Shown: positions 59,245 through 64,000 of the stretch, one piece after another | How positions within the stretch are numbered: the stretch's first letter is position 1 | Layout of the letters: every line of letters begins with the position of its first letter | NCBI GenBank assembly: GCA_021202335.1 | Contig: JAJQDE010000042.1 | Span: 27,442 to 91,441 of the forward strand | Reading direction: 5' to 3' | DNA: 64,000 nt | From: Lachnospiraceae bacterium | GTDB lineage: Bacteria; Bacillota; Clostridia; Lachnospirales; Lachnospiraceae | The notes under the pieces: generated by a model | What the model saw: the letters and a program-made list of their open reading frames with translations, nothing else | The model's database searches: none | What the model was told of the DNA's origin: nothing | Translations under genes and position numbers: made by a program

Positions 59245-62181
59245 GTGAAAAAAATTGAAGCCTTGACGGCTTACGAGGTAATCGAAGAAAGAGAAATAAA
59301 GGATATAGGCTCCATGAGCCTGCTTTTAAGGCACAAAAAAACAGGAGCAAGAATTGCGCTGCTAAGCAATGATGATGAAAATAAAGTATTCTGCATCGGC
59401 TTTCGGACGCCGCCCGAAAATTCTACGGGCGTGCCGCACATAATCGAGCATACCGTTCTGTGCGGTTCAAGGGATTTTCCCGTAAAGGATCCGTTTGTGG
59501 AGCTTGTGAAAGGCTCGCTCAATACATTTCTCAATGCCATGACATACAGCGACAAGACGGTGTATCCCGTGGCAAGCTGCAATGACAGGGATTTTCAAAA
59601 CCTGATGCATGTATATCTGGATGCGGTTTTTTACCCGAATATATATAAGGAAGAGAAAATTTTCATGCAGGAGGGATGGCATTATGAGATGGAGGATGAG
59701 GATGCCCCCATCACGATAAACGGCGTGGTTTACAATGAAATGAAGGGTGCCTTTTCCTCGCCGGATGAGATTAACGACAGGGAGGTAATGAACTCGCTTT
59801 TCCCTGACACGGCATATGGCGTCGAATCGGGAGGCGCCCCTGATGAAATACCGACGCTTACGTATGAGCGTTTTTTGGAATTTCATCAAAGGTATTACCA
59901 TCCGTCAAACAGTTGGATTTATTTATACGGCAACATGGATATGGCAGAGAAACTTGAGTGGCTGGATGAAAATTATCTGAGCCATTTTGACAGGCTTGAA
60001 ATTAATTCCGCGCTTGCGCTGCAAAAACCGTTTGAAAGACCCGTGACGGTCGAAAAGGAATATCCGGTCATGGAGGGGGAGTCCGCGGAGGACGGCGCTT
60101 ACCTTTCCTATAATGTGGTGATAAGCACCAGCCTGGATAAGGAGCTTTATTTTGCGATGCCTGTTCTCGAATACGCAATCTGCTCATCGTCGGCAGCGCC
60201 CGTTAAGCTTGCCCTCATTCATAAAAATATCGGAACGGAGATTTATTCCGTTTACGATAACGGCATTTACCAGCCGTATTTTTCCATTGTTTCAAAAAAC
60301 GCGGATGCGGCGCAGAAGGACATGTTTGTGGAAACGATAGAGCAGGAGCTTACGCGGCTTGTGCGGGAGGGGATTGACAGGAAGGCGCTGCTTGCAGGCT
60401 TAAATTACTATGAATTCAGGTATCGGGAGGCGGATTTCGGCTCTTATCCCAAGGGCCTGATGTACGGGCTTCAAATGTTTGATTCGTGGCTTTATGACGA
60501 CAGTATGCCCTTTGACATGCTTGAGGCGGTTGACATTTACCGTGAGCTTAAGCAAAAAATCAATACGGGATATTTTGAGAGCCTGATTGAGAAATATCTG
60601 CTGGGCAATACGCATAAATCGGTCGTGGTGGTTTCCCCTAAGGAGGGGCTTACGGCAGAGAAGGAAAAGGCGCTTGCCGCGCAGCTTGCGGCGTACAAAA
60701 ACAGTCTGAGCGATGCGCAGATTAAAGAAATCGTTGAAAAAACCAAAGAGCTGCACCGCTTTCAGGAGGCGGAGGATTCCCCGGAGGCGCTTGCAAAGAT
60801 ACCGATGCTTACGAGAGCCGACATGAAAAAGGAGGCGGAGCCGTTTATCAATGAGCTTCGCGAAACCGACGGCACCAAGGTGCTTTTCCATGATGTGCAG
60901 ACAAACGGGATTGCGTATATCAGGCTCATTTTTGACGCGTCGAACATTCCCGGGGACTTGTTTGCCTATATCGGGGTGCTCAAAAATATTTTGGGATATG
61001 TTGATACGGCGGCGTATTCGTATGGCGAGCTGTGCAATGAAATGAATATTCACACGGGCGGCATCACAAGCTCCGTAAACACTTATGTGAATGCGAAAAA
61101 GCTTGACGAGTATAAGCTGACCTTTGAATTGAAAACAAAGGCGATGTATGATGAAATAGGCGCGGCGCTTACGCTGATGAAGGAGATTATGCTCTCTTCA
61201 AGACTCACGGATGCGGACAGAATTTTGGAGATATTGGAGGAGCTTAAGTCGAGAATGCAGGGAAATATGTCCGAGGCGGGGCAGTCCGTTGCAGCAGTGC
61301 GGGCAATGTCGTATTTCAGCGAAACGGCGGCAGTTTCCGAGCTTGTGAGCGGTATTCCGTGCTACAGGCTGCTTGAGCGGCTTACGGCCGATTTTGAGGG
61401 CTGCCGCGATGAGCTGATAGGAAAGCTGGATATGCTTATGAAATGCATCTTCCGCCCGGAGAACCTTATGGTCGACCTGACTGCCACGGAGGAAGGCTAT
61501 ACGGAGCTTGCGCCGCTGGTGCCGGAGCTTAAGGGGGCGCTGTTTACGCAGGATGTCAGAAAGGAGCGCTTTGGTCTTACGCCGAAGCTTAAAAACGAGG
61601 CGTTTAAGACCTCTGCACAGATACAGTATGTGTGCAGAGCCGGAAATTACCGGACAGGCACGGACTACCGCTACACCGGCGCGCTGCGTGTGCTTAAGGT
61701 GATTTTGGGGTATGATTATTTTTGGATTAACGTGCGTGTAAAGGGCGGGGCGTACGGCTGCTCATGCAGCTTTGGAAAGACGGGCGACAGCTATCTTGTT
61801 TCCTATCGGGACCCGAATCTTAAAAAGACGATTGACATTTTTGAAAAAACGGGCGATTATTTAAGAGCGTTTGATGCGGATGAGCGCACTATGACAAAAT
61901 ATATTATCGGTGCGGTCAGCGATCTGGACATGCCGATGACGCCTGCCGTCAAGGGAGTTCGCTCCTTGGGCGCGTATCTCTCCAATTTGGATTTTGACGA
62001 GATACAAAAGGAGCGAGACGAGTTGCTTTGCTGCACACGGGATGATATCAGGGCGCTGGCGGGGCTTGTGGACGCGATTTTGGAGCAGGACGCCGTGTGC
62101 GTGGTAGGAAACGGTCAGGCGATAGAAGAAAACAGGGAATTGTTTATGGAAGTGCAGAATCTGTTCGGCTGCCGGGCTTGA
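59245..62181 (+). CDS. M16C-family zinc peptidase (PreP-like)
   Basis: The 978-residue protein has the inverted zinc motif HxxEH as HIIEHTVLCGS (His65, Glu68, His69), followed by KGSLNTFLNAMTYSDKTVYP, typical of the PreP/falcilysin M16C branch. The two homologous halves of the peptidase chamber are linked by a helical hairpin near residues 480-520 and by the M16C-associated domain. PreP-type enzymes degrade short peptides; there is no signal peptide, so it acts in the cytoplasm. GTG 59245 behind GGGGG is the start. It lies 23 bases before era. Confidence 0.93.
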   Translation: MKKIEALTAYEVIEEREIKDIGSMSLLLRHKKTGARIALLSNDDENKVFCIGFRTPPENSTGVPHIIEHTVLCGSRDFPVKDPFVELVKGSLNTFLNAMTYSDKTVYPVASCNDRDFQNLMHVYLDAVFYPNIYKEEKIFMQEGWHYEMEDEDAPITINGVVYNEMKGAFSSPDEINDREVMNSLFPDTAYGVESGGAPDEIPTLTYERFLEFHQRYYHPSNSWIYLYGNMDMAEKLEWLDENYLSHFDRLEINSALALQKPFERPVTVEKEYPVMEGESAEDGAYLSYNVVISTSLDKELYFAMPVLEYAICSSSAAPVKLALIHKNIGTEIYSVYDNGIYQPYFSIVSKNADAAQKDMFVETIEQELTRLVREGIDRKALLAGLNYYEFRYREADFGSYPKGLMYGLQMFDSWLYDDSMPFDMLEAVDIYRELKQKINTGYFESLIEKYLLGNTHKSVVVVSPKEGLTAEKEKALAAQLAAYKNSLSDAQIKEIVEKTKELHRFQEAEDSPEALAKIPMLTRADMKKEAEPFINELRETDGTKVLFHDVQTNGIAYIRLIFDASNIPGDLFAYIGVLKNILGYVDTAAYSYGELCNEMNIHTGGITSSVNTYVNAKKLDEYKLTFELKTKAMYDEIGAALTLMKEIMLSSRLTDADRILEILEELKSRMQGNMSEAGQSVAAVRAMSYFSETAAVSELVSGIPCYRLLERLTADFEGCRDELIGKLDMLMKCIFRPENLMVDLTATEEGYTELAPLVPELKGALFTQDVRKERFGLTPKLKNEAFKTSAQIQYVCRAGNYRTGTDYRYTGALRVLKVILGYDYFWINVRVKGGAYGCSCSFGKTGDSYLVSYRDPNLKKTIDIFEKTGDYLRAFDADERTMTKYIIGAVSDLDMPMTPAVKGVRSLGAYLSNLDFDEIQKERDELLCCTRDDIRALAGLVDAILEQDAVCVVGNGQAIEENRELFMEVQNLFGCRA

Positions 62182-62204
62182 ACAGGAATGGGGGATTAAT
62201 ATAA

Positions 62205-63107
62205 ATGAATGAAAATTATAAATCGGGCTTTGCGTCGCTGATAGGCAGGCCGAATGTGGGAAAATCCACGCTGATGAACTGTCTTATCGGACAGAAGATT
62301 GCGATTACGTCAAATAAGCCGCAGACTACCAGGAACCGTATTCAGACAATCTATACCTCGGACGAGGGGCAGATTGTGTTTGTGGATACGCCGGGTATTC
62401 ATAAGTCGAAAAACAAGCTGGGAAATTATATGGTGAATGTGGCGTGGCAAAGCCTGAAAGCGGTGGACGTGGTGCTGTGGCTTGTCGAGCCCACGGATTA
62501 TATCGGCGCGGGGGAACGGCATATCATAGAGCAGCTTAAGTCGCTCAGAGCGCCCGTAATCCTTGTGGTAAACAAGATTGACACGGTGAAAAGGGAGCAG
62601 CTTTTGAGCTGTATCGATATATACAGAAAACAGCTTGATTTTGCGGAGGTTGTCCCGGTGTCGGCGCTCAAAAACGAGAATACGCAGGAGCTGATTGCGC
62701 AGATTATGAAGTATCTTCCGTATGCGCACGCCTTTTACGATGAGGACACCGTGACGGATCAGCCCACGCGCCAGATTGTGGCGGAGCTGATTCGCGAGAA
62801 GGTGCTGTGCAGCATCGACGATGAAATTCCTCATGGCGTGGCGGTCGTGATAGAGAGCATGAAATACCGCAGGAAAATAGTGGATATCGAAGCCACGATA
62901 ATATGTGAGCGCGACTCGCATAAGGGAATTATCATAGGAAAAAGCGGGCAGATGTTAAAAAAAATCGGGTCGCTTGCGCGCCCTGAAATAGAGGATTTGC
63001 TTGAGCAGCATGTCAATCTTCAGCTTTGGGTTAAGGTCAAAAAGGACTGGCGCGACAGCGATTTCCTCATTAAAAATTTTGGCTATGATGCGGGAAAAAA
63101 CGAGTGA
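62205..63107 (+). CDS. era: Era, GTPase for 16S rRNA/30S assembly
   Basis: Era has a Ras-like GTPase domain (G1 GRPNVGKST, G3 VDTPGIH, G4 VNKID) and a C-terminal KH domain (HKGIIIGKSGQMLKKIG) that binds the 3' end of 16S rRNA. The length of 300 residues is normal. The order era-yqzL-recO matches other Firmicutes. Confidence 0.98.
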   Translation: MNENYKSGFASLIGRPNVGKSTLMNCLIGQKIAITSNKPQTTRNRIQTIYTSDEGQIVFVDTPGIHKSKNKLGNYMVNVAWQSLKAVDVVLWLVEPTDYIGAGERHIIEQLKSLRAPVILVVNKIDTVKREQLLSCIDIYRKQLDFAEVVPVSALKNENTQELIAQIMKYLPYAHAFYDEDTVTDQPTRQIVAELIREKVLCSIDDEIPHGVAVVIESMKYRRKIVDIEATIICERDSHKGIIIGKSGQMLKKIGSLARPEIEDLLEQHVNLQLWVKVKKDWRDSDFLIKNFGYDAGKNE

Positions 63108-63206
63108 ATAAAAAATTTTTATAAGCACACCCTAACTGTGAGGCTTTTGAGCTTGCATTTTAATTCAGTCCTATTTGGAAAGCTTTACGGAAAGGGAAGG
63201 GTCAAA

Positions 63207-63386
63207 ATGTACGAGGATGAGTGGAACAGGTTTATGCAGACGGGGCAGGTGCTTGATTACCTGAATTACAAGGAACGGGAACACAGGGACGACGCCGGAA
63301 ACGGGGCAGGAGAAACAAATGAGCGCGGGGATGCAGGATTTCGTAATTCTTACGGGGATTATATTAAAATCAGAGCCGATTGGTGA
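63207..63386 (+). CDS. yqzL: YqzL-like small protein
   Basis: The product starts MYEDEWNRFMQTGQVLDYLN, then YKEREH, which matches the YqzL family (FxxTGxxxxYLxYKE pattern), found between era and recO in Firmicutes. Bacillus YqzL has about 47 residues; this frame has 59, and its last part overlaps recO by 68 bases, so the C-terminal residues are probably not conserved. ATG 63207 follows GGAAAGGG; an upstream ATG at 63138 is less likely. Function unknown. Confidence 0.7.
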   Translation: MYEDEWNRFMQTGQVLDYLNYKEREHRDDAGNGAGETNERGDAGFRNSYGDYIKIRADW

Positions 63387-63981
63387 ATACGACAGGCGGG
63401 TGGTCATGCTCACAAAGGAACGGGGAAAAATATCCGCGTTTGCAAGGGGGGCAAGGCGGCCGGGGAATCGTCTTATGGCTCCTACGAGTCTGTTTTCCTT
63501 CGGGCGCTTCAGGCTTTATGAGGGGAGAAGCTCCTATAACATGTCGGAGGCGGAGATTTTAAATTATTTTGAGGATTTGCGCTCGGACTTTACAGGGGCG
63601 TATTATGGAATGTATTTTCTTGAGCTGTGTGACTATTATACAAGGGAAAACAATGATGAAACGGGAATGTTGAAGCTTTTGTATCAGTCGCTTCGGGCGC
63701 TTATTTCCGACAGCTTTGAGGACAGGCTTGTGCGGTGCATATTTGAGCTGAAGGCAGTCATGCTCAACGGGGAGTTCCCGGGAATCAGCGGCAGCGACGG
63801 GCTGAGCGAAAGCGCCGCCTATACGGTTACATATATTATGGACATGCCCTCGGAGAAGGTGTTTTCCTTTAACGTCAAGCCGCAGATTTTGGATGAGCTT
63901 AGAGCCTTTTGCCGCAAAATATGCAGCAGGACGTTTGACAGGAATTTTAAAAGTCTTGAAATACTTGAAAATCTTGAATAA
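63319..63981 (+). CDS. recO: RecO, recombination mediator
   Basis: RecO anneals DNA and loads RecA with RecR. The N-terminal OB fold is recognisable (VILTGIILKSEPIGEYDRRV, then KERGKISAFARGARRPGNRL), followed by the helical C-terminal domain with LFSFGRFRLYEG and YFLELCDYYTREN. The protein has 220 residues, slightly short, and lacks the four-cysteine zinc site of some relatives. ATG 63319 follows AGGAG at 63308-63312. The stop falls 19 bases before the window edge. Confidence 0.93.
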   Translation: MSAGMQDFVILTGIILKSEPIGEYDRRVVMLTKERGKISAFARGARRPGNRLMAPTSLFSFGRFRLYEGRSSYNMSEAEILNYFEDLRSDFTGAYYGMYFLELCDYYTRENNDETGMLKLLYQSLRALISDSFEDRLVRCIFELKAVMLNGEFPGISGSDGLSESAAYTVTYIMDMPSEKVFSFNVKPQILDELRAFCRKICSRTFDRNFKSLEILENLE

Positions 63982-64000
63982 GTTGTATATAATATAACGC

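Overview
The window looks like chromosomal DNA of a motile, Gram-positive anaerobe of the Clostridia, most probably Lachnospiraceae. This rests on gene order and protein style: an flhB-flhA-flhF-flhG-PilZ-cheB-cheA-cheW-cheC-cheD-fliA series running into rpsB-tsf, secreted proteins built from bacterial Ig-like domains, short-type isopropylmalate dehydratase subunits, a tandem hydroxyacyl-CoA dehydratase activase and an era-yqzL-recO cluster. No phage, insertion sequence, CRISPR array, rRNA or tRNA was found. Genus is not claimed.

Layout. (1) 1-15240: the 3' part of a flagellar/chemotaxis operon: export gate (flhB end, flhA), FlhF/FlhG placement proteins, a YcgR-like PilZ protein, CheB/A/W/C/D, sigma-28 and FapA. 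A separate short unit (13032-15239) follows with a small hypothetical protein, a SwrB-like membrane/coiled-coil protein and an MltG-like protein without its catalytic part. (2) 15311-17134: rpsB-tsf with a structured leader. (3) 17178-19170: an acyltransferase-like protein and a zinc-ribbon membrane protein. (4) 19353-25649: sugar ABC transporter (binding protein plus two permeases, no ATPase) and a cytoplasmic GH2 beta-galactosidase. (5) 25664-28146, minus strand: OPT-family transporter and a small membrane protein. (6) 28332-31800: a copper island of CsoR behind a promoter carrying its probable operator, an HMA membrane protein, and CopA with a C-terminal CopZ-like domain that has its own internal ribosome binding site. 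(7) 31852-42349: a secreted transglutaminase/Ig-like protein, a REC-GGDEF-EAL phosphodiesterase, a probable 6S RNA, a SpoIID-like protein, a YihY-family membrane protein and a second Ig-like protein. (8) 42387-46914: pheS, pheT, queA, followed by an orphan C-terminal fragment of a surface protein. (9) 47277-48696: a small-protein unit with a structured leader, a stand-alone PilZ protein and a hotdog thioesterase. (10) 48832-56912: two consecutive LeuD-LeuC pairs facing a very large two-domain dehydratase activase across a shared terminator. (11) 57037-63981: a rhomboid-like protein with a zinc-binding tail, a sigma-like protein without region 4, a conserved hypothetical, an M16C peptidase, era, yqzL and recO.

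How the parts connect. Cyclic di-GMP is a recurring theme: two PilZ receptors and one phosphodiesterase, one receptor lying inside the flagellar operon. The copper genes form a self-contained sensor-chaperone-pump unit. The most useful second-look items are the nested CopZ reading frame, the doubled LeuCD pairs, the three-arm hairpin ahead of fliA, the SwrB-position protein, the sigma-like protein lacking region 4, and the small-protein unit at 47.3-47.7 kb. No wholly new multi-gene system could be demonstrated from sequence alone.
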